In this document: one piece after another, positions 1 through 5,622 of the stretch
Numbering within the stretch: position 1 is the first letter of the stretch
How the letters are laid out: each line of letters starts with the position of its first letter
NCBI GenBank assembly: GCA_002413075.1
Contig: DHWG01000109.1
Span: 16,217 to 21,968, forward strand
Direction of reading: 5' to 3'
Source: Desulfosporosinus sp. UBA5188
GTDB taxonomy: Bacteria > Bacillota > Desulfitobacteriia > Desulfitobacteriales > Desulfitobacteriaceae
Length of the DNA stretch: 5,752 nucleotides
Position numbers and translations under genes: made by a program
Notes under the pieces: generated by a model
The model's input: only the letters and a program-made list of their open reading frames with translations
Databases searched by the model: none
What the model was told of the DNA's origin: nothing

Positions 1-453
1 TTTTTTAGGGATTATAAGGTCTACAATCAGACCTATGAAGATTTTGGAATTAGCCTCTATGAAAAAGCTAAAGAGGAAATGATGAAGGTTACAGAAGAGC
101 AGCTTAAGACAGCTGTTGCGAGATGTAAAGTCATCTTCAATTGCCTTAAACAAAATAATATTGGCTCCTATGCGGACCGACAAGAGGAAATGATTGAGTA
201 TTATCTTGCTGCCCGTGGTGTAGCACTGATGCAGGAATTGACGCTGGTCATTAAAGCACGTGAGTACGGGCAGGATATTCATCCGCTAGATGCTCCCTAT
301 GAACTGGCAGCTAAGCTGGAATACTGGCTGATGGATTACTGTAAGGCGTGGAGGACTGGAAGCCGCGAGAGTGAATTGCATCGCATCAAAGAATTCGTTG
401 GGCAAATATGTTCGATTCTCAGAAAATATGAAGCAAAAACACACAACCCATAA
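1..453 (+). CDS. C-terminal fragment of an unidentified protein upstream of nagAB (possibly a GH20-type N-acetylhexosaminidase)
   Basis: The reading frame is open from base 1 to the TAA at 451-453, so this is the last 150 residues of a longer protein whose start lies outside the window. The ATGs at 79 and 82 have no ribosome binding site and are internal methionines. The visible part is soluble, rich in charged and aromatic residues and largely helical in appearance, with no membrane segment. Near the end it carries the stretch LEYWLMDYCKAW, then SRESEL. This tail resembles, from memory, C-termini of some Firmicute family-20 glycoside hydrolases, and the position directly before nagA and nagB would suit an enzyme releasing GlcNAc. 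No catalytic motif is in view, so the identity is only a guess. Its stop lies 39 bases before the nagA start on the same strand, which suggests cotranscription. Confidence 0.6.
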   Translation, partial: FFRDYKVYNQTYEDFGISLYEKAKEEMMKVTEEQLKTAVARCKVIFNCLKQNNIGSYADRQEEMIEYYLAARGVALMQELTLVIKAREYGQDIHPLDAPYELAAKLEYWLMDYCKAWRTGSRESELHRIKEFVGQICSILRKYEAKTHNP

Positions 454-478
454 GAAACCATCATGTCACTGAGCATTT

Positions 479-485
479 GGGGAGG
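479..485 (+). promoter_or_regulatory. Ribosome binding site deciding the nagA start
   Basis: GGGGAGG ends 7 bases before the ATG at 493. The in-frame ATG at 463 has no comparable site in front of it, so 493 is the better start. The extra ten N-terminal residues that 463 would give do not look like part of the NagA fold. Confidence 0.85.
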
Positions 486-492
486 CCTTCTA

Positions 493-1692
493 ATGGAACG
501 AACTTTGATTCACGGCGCAACATTGGTTCTGCCGGATCGTATTTGTTATGGTGGAATGATCTGGGAAGATGGTAGGCTGAAGGAAATTTTTGAAGAAGCT
601 TCGAAAATTCATCCGATAAATTTACGATCTGACGACCTAACTTCAGTGAAGGACATAGAAGGGGATGTGTTGATTCCCGGTCTGATTGATACACATGTGC
701 ATGGGGCCGGTGGTTGCGACGTCATGGATGGCACCACAGAGAGCTTACAGACCCTAGCTGAAGCTCTGCTTAAAGAAGGAACAACCGCTTTTTTGCCAAC
801 AACCATGTCTAGCAGCCCCGAACAACTAAAAAAGGTTTTGCAAAATGTAGCAGATTTTCACGGGGGCCACTCTCAAGGCGCGGAGATCTTAGGACTTCAT
901 TTGGAAGGTCCCTTTTTAGAGAAGGAGTTCCGAGGCGCACAAGCAACGGAAACGATCTGGGATGAAGCCAAGGCCGGGAGTGTGCAATTCTTCGCAAACC
1001 TGCTGCAAGAGTTCCCAGATCTGATTAAGATCCTTACGTTTGCTCCGGAGCGACCCGATGGGCGAGAACTTGCTGAGGTCTGTCTGGAGCATGGGGTCAT
1101 TCCCTCAGCAGGGCATACAGCGGCCGATTTTGCTCAGATGGAGCAGGCCATCCAGTGGGGTGTGCGGCATATCACTCATGCGTTTAATGCTATGCCAGGA
1201 ATTCATCACCGTAACCCAGGCCTCTTAACGAAAGCGTTCCTTGATGATACGATTACCCTGGAAATCATTGCTGATGGGGTGCATATCCATCCGGCAGTCC
1301 TTGAGCTGGCTTTAAGGAACAAACCGCCAGAACGGGTTTGTTTGATCTCTGACGGCACCAGAGCCGTGGGCATGCCAGAGGGAGACTACGAGCTCGGGGG
1401 ACAAAAAACCACTGTACGCCAGGGTATGGCCCGGTTGTCAGATGGGACGATCGCTGGTAGTGCCTATCCATTGCGCCAAGGTTTAAAAATGTTGGTACAA
1501 AAGCTTCAATATCCGTTGCCGGAAGCGGTGCGCTATGCAACCTTAAATCCCGCCAAACTGTTAGGGCTTGATCATCGGGTAGGCAGTTTAGAAATAAACA
1601 AAGAAGCTACGTTTATCCGCCTATCAGCGGATTTTGACATAAAGCAGGTCTGGCTACAAGGCAAGTTAGTGTATACAGCAAAGGGAATCTAA
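493..1692 (+). CDS. nagA: N-acetylglucosamine-6-phosphate deacetylase
   Basis: This cytoplasmic metal-dependent amidohydrolase converts GlcNAc-6-phosphate to glucosamine-6-phosphate plus acetate, the step before NagB. With the ATG at 493 it has 399 residues, the normal size for the family (B. subtilis and E. coli enzymes are about 380-400). The order is a small N-terminal beta domain, the HVH metal motif (H68, H70) after PGLIDT, HLEGPF with metal ligand E138, SAGHT with H208, HAFNAM with H229, ADGVH with H264, then LISDG with the catalytic aspartate D287, and AGSAYPL near residue 322. All expected metal and catalytic residues are present. Both histidines of HVH are kept, as in enzymes with a binuclear site. 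The TAA at 1690-1692 abuts the nagB ribosome binding site, so the pair is almost certainly cotranscribed. No operator for a NagR/YvoA-type regulator is visible here; the operon promoter lies further left. Confidence 0.96.
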   Translation: MERTLIHGATLVLPDRICYGGMIWEDGRLKEIFEEASKIHPINLRSDDLTSVKDIEGDVLIPGLIDTHVHGAGGCDVMDGTTESLQTLAEALLKEGTTAFLPTTMSSSPEQLKKVLQNVADFHGGHSQGAEILGLHLEGPFLEKEFRGAQATETIWDEAKAGSVQFFANLLQEFPDLIKILTFAPERPDGRELAEVCLEHGVIPSAGHTAADFAQMEQAIQWGVRHITHAFNAMPGIHHRNPGLLTKAFLDDTITLEIIADGVHIHPAVLELALRNKPPERVCLISDGTRAVGMPEGDYELGGQKTTVRQGMARLSDGTIAGSAYPLRQGLKMLVQKLQYPLPEAVRYATLNPAKLLGLDHRVGSLEINKEATFIRLSADFDIKQVWLQGKLVYTAKGI

Positions 1693-1699
1693 AAGGAGG
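1693..1699 (+). promoter_or_regulatory. Ribosome binding site of nagB, unusually distant from the start
   Basis: AAGGAGG begins immediately after the nagA stop codon. It lies 14 bases before the ATG at 1714, longer than the usual 5-9. No in-frame ATG, GTG or TTG lies closer, and residues from M1 onward match the family, so the start stands. The spacing may lower NagB translation or favour coupling to nagA translation. Confidence 0.75.
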
Positions 1700-1713
1700 C
1701 GAAACCAGGCACC

Positions 1714-2427
1714 ATGGAATACCTATACGCCCAAGATAATTTGAGCTTAGGACAAATGGCGGCCCGTTGGGTGGCCCGTGAGATCTTAGCAGCCCCGAAT
1801 CTAGTGTTGGGCCTTCCGACGGGAAGTACGCCGATTGGTATGTACGAATATCTGGCACGACTTGACCAAGAAGGGCTCATTAGCTTTACTCAGGCTCGAA
1901 CCTTTAACCTTGACGAGTATGTCGGCTTAACGGTTGATCACCCACAAAGTTATGCTTATTTTATGCGCGAACATTTTTGGAGTAAAGTAGACTTGCCAGA
2001 AAATCATGTTGATATACCTCGGGGAGATGTTCCCGATTTAGCGGTGGAATGCCTTAGGTACGATGAGGCGATTCGAAGCGCCGGCGGCATTGGGGTGCAG
2101 ATCCTGGGTCTGGGTCTGAACGGTCACATTGGTTTCAATGAACCCTCGCATAATATGGAAATCCGGACGCATGTCGTCGATTTGACAGCGGAAACCATTC
2201 AGGCTAATACACGGTTTTTTCAGGATTCAGGCGCAGTTCCTCGCCAAGCGGTAACGATGGGTGTTGGAAGCATTATGCAAGCAGATAAAATTCTTTTACT
2301 GGTCAGCGGAGAGAGCAAACGAGATATTTTGAACAAGACGCTCTATGGACCAGTAAACACAGAGGTACCCGCAAGCGTTCTACAGCTTCATGCTGATTTA
2401 ACCGTCCTGACGGACATTAAGCTTTAG
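1714..2427 (+). CDS. nagB: Glucosamine-6-phosphate deaminase (isomerase)
   Basis: NagB converts glucosamine-6-phosphate to fructose-6-phosphate and ammonia, feeding amino sugars into glycolysis. The 237-residue product matches the short Gram-positive form of about 240 residues and lacks the C-terminal extension of the 266-residue allosteric E. coli enzyme. Visible motifs are the phosphate loop LGLPTGSTP (32-40), NLDEY with catalytic D67, and GLGLNGHIGFNEP with N136, ring-opening H138 and E143. TMGVGSIM (181-188) and PASVLQLH (219-226) follow. Asparagine at 136 replaces the aspartate (D141) of the E. coli enzyme, as is known for the B. subtilis type, so it is not a defect. The gene follows nagA by 21 bases and ends about 37 bases before a long hairpin terminator. 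It is therefore the last gene of the operon. Confidence 0.96.
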   Translation: MEYLYAQDNLSLGQMAARWVAREILAAPNLVLGLPTGSTPIGMYEYLARLDQEGLISFTQARTFNLDEYVGLTVDHPQSYAYFMREHFWSKVDLPENHVDIPRGDVPDLAVECLRYDEAIRSAGGIGVQILGLGLNGHIGFNEPSHNMEIRTHVVDLTAETIQANTRFFQDSGAVPRQAVTMGVGSIMQADKILLLVSGESKRDILNKTLYGPVNTEVPASVLQLHADLTVLTDIKL

Positions 2428-2464
2428 TCAGAAGGAAATGTGGACAATTTAAAGAAATAATCAT

Positions 2465-2517
2465 AAAGGGCTGCCTCTTTCATAGAAATTACAGGTTCTA
2501 TGAAGAGACAGCCCTTT
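2465..2517. terminator. Probably bidirectional intrinsic terminator between nagB and ctc
   Basis: The left arm 2465-2487 pairs with the right arm 2496-2517 around an 8-base loop. There is one single-base bulge (the extra T in the CTCTTT run) and one C/A mismatch (2474 with 2508). Read leftward, that mismatch becomes a G-U wobble, so the helix is slightly better for ctc. In the + direction the stem ends in TTTT. In the - direction it ends in TTT followed by AT-rich DNA. It lies 37 bases past the nagB stop and 36 bases past the ctc stop, as expected for a shared terminator between convergent genes. Confidence 0.88.
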
Positions 2518-2553
2518 TCAATTTGAATCAAAAAACGAGGCAGTTGATGCAAA

Positions 2554-3207
2554 TTATTTCTTAGTATCGGCTCCAGAGGCAGCTCCAGCGTCATCAGCAG
2601 CTTCAGCGTCATCTCCAGCTCCAGCTTCTGTTTCCGTTGCAACGACGACAGTTTCAGGTACTTCAGCCAATTCCTTAATAGTGGTTATGGTTGCATAGAC
2701 TTCATCTTCACTATCAGTGATTTGGATTTGTTTGTCTAAATTAAAGTTCTTCGCAGTGATTGTATCTCCCAGTACCATGCTGGATACGTCAACAACGATT
2801 GATTCAGGCATCAAGACCGCTTTACCGATAACATCCACTTCGGTTTTCTGAACTTGAAGCATCACATTATTTAAGCTATCCTTACCTTCGAAGTTGATAG
2901 GGATCTGCATTTTTACTTCGTGATCTTGAGAAACAAGGAATACATCTGTGTGAATGACTTTCGCGGACATAGGATCCCTTTGAACTTCCTTAATAAAACC
3001 GAATTTCTTGTCGCCGCCATAATTTACGAAGACTTTGGCGTGCGCACCATGTTTTGCAATGATTTTTTTCAGATCTGCTGAGTCAAATTGAACGGTAATT
3101 GCATTGGTAACACTATCGCCATAAAGCACTCCGGGTGTAAAACCCGCTGCTCTACATTGCTTAGGGTGCATAGTCCTATCAGCTGCGTTTAAAATAGTCT
3201 CTTCCAT
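2554..3207 (-). CDS. ctc: Ribosomal protein L25/TL5 family, general stress protein Ctc type
   Basis: Proteins of this family bind 5S rRNA in the large ribosomal subunit. The two-domain Ctc/TL5 form is stress-linked in Bacillus. The 217-residue product has an N-terminal L25 domain (about 4-92) with PGVLYG at 25-30 and KEVQRDPMSAKVIHTD at 73-88. A C-terminal TL5-like beta domain follows (about 97-180), and then a tail of about 35 residues made almost wholly of Ala, Gly, Asp, Glu, Thr and Val. The usual cluster of Lys/Arg before PGVLYG is thin here (HPKQCRAAG), so RNA contacts may differ from the standard protein. The start at 3207 is supported by AAGGAGTG 7 bases upstream. It lies 143 bases downstream of the VanX-CapA gene on the same strand but has its own candidate promoter. 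The symbol rplY would serve equally well. Confidence 0.92.
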   Translation of the reverse strand: MEETILNAADRTMHPKQCRAAGFTPGVLYGDSVTNAITVQFDSADLKKIIAKHGAHAKVFVNYGGDKKFGFIKEVQRDPMSAKVIHTDVFLVSQDHEVKMQIPINFEGKDSLNNVMLQVQKTEVDVIGKAVLMPESIVVDVSSMVLGDTITAKNFNLDKQIQITDSEDEVYATITTIKELAEVPETVVVATETEAGAGDDAEAADDAGAASGADTKK

Positions 3208-3214
3208 AAGAAAT

Positions 3215-3222
3215 CACTCCTT
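3215..3222 (-). promoter_or_regulatory. Ribosome binding site of ctc
   Basis: Read on the - strand this is AAGGAGTG, separated from the ATG at 3207 by 7 bases. It fixes the ctc start. Confidence 0.85.
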
Positions 3223-3300
3223 AATTTGCCTTGCCTATAAAGCCATTATCTATGACTGTTATATTGCATGCTCGTTGGAATCTCGTCCACATCAAGTTAT

Positions 3301-3330
3301 AGTATATCATAAAATCCCTACACGTGATAA
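3301..3330 (-). promoter_or_regulatory. Candidate sigma-A type promoter for ctc
   Basis: On the - strand, TTATCA (3325-3330) and TATACT (3301-3306) are separated by 18 bases, giving an acceptable -35/-10 pair about 95 bases before the ctc start. An overlapping TATGAT occurs just upstream of the -10. No terminator hairpin is visible between the VanX-CapA stop and ctc, so readthrough could also contribute. No sigma-B type GTTT/GGGTAT pair, as at Bacillus ctc, was seen. Confidence 0.45.
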
Positions 3331-3350
3331 TTTCCTTTTCATTATTATAT

Positions 3351-4859
3351 TTAATTGGAGGGTCCAGGCTTAAAACTGGACAAAAGTCGGCACGGTATGG
3401 TTACTGGGGGACTCGCTTTAGCAAGCTTGCCATTCTCAAAGCTGAATTTCTGTTGAAAGATCTCCGTGCTGATGTTCCTTGGATTAGAATTACCACCGAA
3501 GACAAAGTTACCTAAACTATAGACAATACATTTACCCTGATACACTTCGTACGGTTGAAGAACGTGCGGGTGGTGACCTAGCACCAAATCGGCCCCCACG
3601 TCAACGGCGAACCGCCCAAGTTCACGTTGTCCTTGGGTGACGACCGATTTGTTTTCCGTACCCCAATGAAAACTCACGATAATTAAAGAGGTTTTTTCTT
3701 TTAGAGCCTTAATATTATTGGTTAAATCCACTTTCAGGGTATCCAAATTAACCCCTTCCTCTAAAGGACCTAACGTGTTGACGCCAATTAATCCTATGTT
3801 AACCCCGTTCTTTTCATAGATTGTAATTTTGTCATCTCCAAAACTAGTGATTCCTGCATGCTCTAAAGTTGCTAGCGTGTCCGTGAAGCCTTTAGTGAAA
3901 TAATCCATACTATGGTTATTGGCTAAATTCACAGCTTCAATGCTTCCCTGCTTCAAGATTTCTGTATAGTACGGATTTCCTTTAAAGAAAAAGGCTTGGT
4001 TTCCCTGGGCGCTTTTATCGGGTTTTTCCGAGGCTTCCGTTAAGGGCCCCTCTAAATTAGCAATCGTAAGATCATCCTCACTCAGTAGTTTCTTGACCCC
4101 AGAGAAGAAATAACCTGACCCGTGCAACTTATAATATTCATCAAAACTGCCTGTGTAGGTAAAGTGTTCATCTTGGCCCAATGTAACATCTCCCACAGCA
4201 CTGATGCTGATGGTCGATTGATGGGCATTGTCCAACACTTGTGGCCGTTGAACTTGAGCAGAAGCCGCAATATCCGCTGGTTGATAGGGATCCTTGTCAT
4301 CAAAATGCCACCACTCAGTTGCCAGTGCCTTAAAGCCGTTCTGGAGCATGACCGTTTGCAAATATTTTGCATTAACATTGTCATTAACTGACGCGGCTGC
4401 AGCAGTGAAATCGTCAAAGCCGGTAGGCATGGAGATTTCGTTGCCCTGTAAATCGATCAAGGTAATATCAACAGCCGATCCTCGAGTATGGTTAGAATAG
4501 CCTTTATTAGGATTCGCGACATAACGAGTATCAGGAACGAGCTTCCACATTTTGAACTGAGTCTCAGGACTTCTATAGGCATCCCAAATTTTCAAATGAT
4601 AGCCTTTCTTCTCAACTTCGTCAGCAACTTTCTTGAGCTTATCGGCTGTTCCGCGGCGAAGAAGGGCCTTGGGAGCAGGGCTATCGTATAGCTTGGTGTG
4701 AGTAAAATTATCGGTGGTGGCATACTTTATGTCCAAGACCACAGAAGGAATGAGTTGCTGGATATCGACAAAATCAGGCGTATCAGCTGCCATAATTTGT
4801 GCTGATGATCCAAATATGCAGGAGAAGGTTATTAAGATCACTAAAAATCGGTAGAACAC
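3351..4859 (-). CDS. Secreted fusion protein: VanX-type D-Ala-D-Ala dipeptidase domain plus CapA-like domain
   Basis: The 502-residue product starts with a signal peptide (hydrophobic core about 5-15, likely cut after A20 or A24), so it should act outside the membrane. Residues about 31-200 form a peptidase M15D (VanX/DdpX) domain: DAYRS with R96, SNHTRGSAVD with zinc ligands H124 and D131, and EWWHF with catalytic E182 and zinc ligand H185. All match the key VanX residues. A linker of about 15 residues leads to a CapA/PgsA domain of the calcineurin-like superfamily (about 216-475). It has AVGDVTLG (D224), NLEGPL (N268, E270), NLANNHSMD (N315, H316, D319), SFHWGTE (398 region), GHHPHVLQ (429-432) and YSLGNFVFGG. 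Family knowledge: VanX hydrolyses D-Ala-D-Ala, and CapA-like proteins belong to poly-gamma-glutamate capsule systems or act on uncharacterised wall substrates. The joint role is unknown. No pgsB/pgsC or vanH/vanA genes are visible nearby. The chosen GTG start is explained in the ribosome binding site entry. Confidence 0.93.
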   Translation of the reverse strand: MFYRFLVILITFSCIFGSSAQIMAADTPDFVDIQQLIPSVVLDIKYATTDNFTHTKLYDSPAPKALLRRGTADKLKKVADEVEKKGYHLKIWDAYRSPETQFKMWKLVPDTRYVANPNKGYSNHTRGSAVDITLIDLQGNEISMPTGFDDFTAAAASVNDNVNAKYLQTVMLQNGFKALATEWWHFDDKDPYQPADIAASAQVQRPQVLDNAHQSTISISAVGDVTLGQDEHFTYTGSFDEYYKLHGSGYFFSGVKKLLSEDDLTIANLEGPLTEASEKPDKSAQGNQAFFFKGNPYYTEILKQGSIEAVNLANNHSMDYFTKGFTDTLATLEHAGITSFGDDKITIYEKNGVNIGLIGVNTLGPLEEGVNLDTLKVDLTNNIKALKEKTSLIIVSFHWGTENKSVVTQGQRELGRFAVDVGADLVLGHHPHVLQPYEVYQGKCIVYSLGNFVFGGNSNPRNISTEIFQQKFSFENGKLAKASPPVTIPCRLLSSFKPGPSN

Positions 4860-4865
4860 AAAGAA

Positions 4866-4873
4866 CACCTCCC
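4866..4873 (-). promoter_or_regulatory. Ribosome binding site deciding a GTG start for the VanX-CapA gene
   Basis: On the - strand this is GGGAGGTG, 6 bases before a GTG at 4857-4859. Starting there gives a short basic N-terminus (MFYR) followed directly by a hydrophobic core, a textbook signal peptide. The alternative in-frame ATG at 4919 has no good ribosome binding site and would put about 20 polar residues before the hydrophobic core. Confidence 0.88.
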
Positions 4874-5026
4874 GTTGATATGATTGCGTGAGATTTATAT
4901 AATCTTTCAAAAGAAACAACTTAGTTAAAATTCCCTAGAAGGCGTTTTATTATCTCGATTAACATTCGGTAAATATTAGAAATGGCAAAAATATATAGTA
5001 AGATTTAAAGTTAGCTTTAAGAAACG

Positions 5027-5057
5027 AAAAAAACGCGACTCCCTTGTGGGAATCGCG
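5027..5057 (-). terminator. Strong leftward intrinsic terminator in the divergent intergenic region
   Basis: On the - strand the arms 5057-5048 and 5043-5034 form a 10-base-pair stem around a four-base ACAA loop, followed at once by seven T (5033-5027). One pair, 5052 with 5039, is a G-U wobble when transcribed leftward but a C-A mismatch rightward. The + strand also lacks a T tract, so the direction is clear. No leftward coding gene ends close by: the nearest visible leftward stop codon is at 5649. It sits 168 bases before the VanX-CapA start. Confidence 0.85.
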
Positions 5058-5086
5058 AAAAGTAAATAGTTTTTAATTTGCACCCT

Positions 5087-5116
5087 TTGTTATCACAATA
5101 TTGCTAATGATATGAT
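5087..5116 (+). promoter_or_regulatory. Extended -10 sigma-A type promoter for the zinc-ribbon gene
   Basis: TTGTTA (5087-5092) and TATGAT (5111-5116) are 18 bases apart, and the -10 is preceded by TGA, giving the extended TGnTATGAT form. Transcription should begin near 5123, leaving an untranslated leader of about 115 bases before the ATG at 5239. Confidence 0.65.
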
Positions 5117-5158
5117 AGTATTCAAGTTAAGGGTTCATAGATAACGCATGAAAGGCTA

Positions 5159-5211
5159 CTACCTAATCTTTTTTAAACTTTAGTCTTAAGTCTCAAGAGG
5201 CAATTAGCTAG
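5159..5211 (+). other. Possible long-range stem in the leader of the zinc-ribbon gene
   Basis: CTACCTAAT (5159-5167) can pair with ATTAGCTAG (5203-5211), giving 8 of 9 pairs. Weaker pairing inside is possible, such as CTT just after the left arm with AAG just before the right arm, and ACTT with AAGT. It ends about 12 bases before the ribosome binding site, so it could affect translation. I do not recognise a known riboswitch family, and a chance match in AT-rich DNA is quite possible. Confidence 0.25.
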
Positions 5212-5220
5212 GGTCCACGA

Positions 5221-5230
5221 AAGGAAGGGG
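5221..5230 (+). promoter_or_regulatory. Ribosome binding site of the zinc-ribbon gene
   Basis: AAGGAAGGGG ends 8 bases before the ATG at 5239, a purine-rich though imperfect Shine-Dalgarno site. The later in-frame ATGs at 5251 and 5263 lie too far away or lack a site, so 5239 is preferred. Confidence 0.7.
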
Positions 5231-5238
5231 TTACTCTT

Positions 5239-5622
5239 ATGTCGATCATTATGTTTAACGCTATGGTCAAATTAAGAAACTCAAGAGTCGATCAAGGTTT
5301 ATGTGTAGGCTGTGGCGGTGTTCAAGATAGTGAAGGTTCGAATTACTGCCTTAGTTGTGATGAGAAATATAATCGGTCCAGGCACGATCATGTGTTGAAA
5401 TATCATGCCGATGGGAAGTGCTCAACCTGTGGTAAGGGGCTAGATCGAAAGGGCTGGTTTTGTATCATTTGTGCGGGAAATCTTAAGTTGAGAGCAAGGG
5501 TAAAGTGTGCAGAGAGAAGGGCTAACCACCTATGTGTACAGTGTGGGGAAAGTACAAATTTAGGCTCCTACTGTCAGAGTTGTAGAGACCTTAGAAATGC
5601 AAGGTCTGCCGTGAAAAAATAA
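5239..5622 (+). CDS. Small protein with three tandem four-cysteine zinc ribbons, function unknown
   Basis: The 127-residue product has three CxxC...CxxC units: C22/C25 with C37/C40, C61/C64 with C75/C78, and C99/C102 with C112/C115. The first cysteines are spaced 39 and 38 residues apart, so the protein appears built by triplication of one unit. In each unit the first CxxC is followed by Gly and the second is preceded by an aromatic residue. Between the ribbons lie basic segments rich in Arg and Lys, and the net charge is positive. This suggests zinc binding and nucleic-acid contact, but no enzyme domain is visible. Similar cysteine-paired small proteins occur in phage and mobile-element contexts, from general knowledge. 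There is no signal peptide or membrane segment. It has its own promoter and leader and ends 26 bases before the stop of a convergent gene. Confidence 0.85.
   Translation: MSIIMFNAMVKLRNSRVDQGLCVGCGGVQDSEGSNYCLSCDEKYNRSRHDHVLKYHADGKCSTCGKGLDRKGWFCIICAGNLKLRARVKCAERRANHLCVQCGESTNLGSYCQSCRDLRNARSAVKK

Larger units (their letters stand above)
4874..5238. other. Divergent intergenic region between the VanX-CapA and zinc-ribbon genes
   Basis: This AT-rich stretch has no convincing reading frame. It contains a leftward intrinsic terminator (5027-5057), a rightward extended -10 promoter (5087-5116) and the leader of the zinc-ribbon gene with a possible stem (5159-5211). I could not identify a clean leftward sigma-A promoter between the terminator and the GTG at 4859. 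Several AT-rich near-matches exist but none has both a good -35 and good spacing. Confidence 0.7.

Noticed and set aside
79..84. ATGATG as the start of a complete 124-residue gene
   Set aside because: The frame stays open to base 1 with plausible coding sequence, and no Shine-Dalgarno site precedes these ATGs. It is the inside of a longer gene.
463..492. Upstream in-frame ATG as the nagA start
   Set aside because: It has no ribosome binding site, whereas GGGGAGG is correctly placed for the ATG at 493, and the added residues are not typical of NagA.
609..1880. Several leftward open frames opposite nagA and the start of nagB
   Set aside because: They are antisense to well-supported genes, have no ribosome binding sites, and encode proteins of unconvincing composition.
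2424..2642. Leftward 72-codon frame across the nagB-ctc terminator and the ctc 3' end
   Set aside because: It runs through the terminator hairpin and the repetitive ctc tail in another frame, and has no ribosome binding site.
3324..3515. Rightward open frame of 63 codons overlapping the end of the VanX-CapA gene
   Set aside because: It lies antisense to the conserved CapA coding region, has no ribosome binding site and resembles no family.
4082..4691. Overlapping frames on both strands inside the VanX-CapA gene
   Set aside because: They are shadows of the 502-residue frame, which carries all the conserved motifs.
5123..5238. Known riboswitch before the zinc-ribbon gene
   Set aside because: I compared it mentally with the guanidine-I, c-di-GMP, TPP and fluoride classes. 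None of their conserved cores is present.
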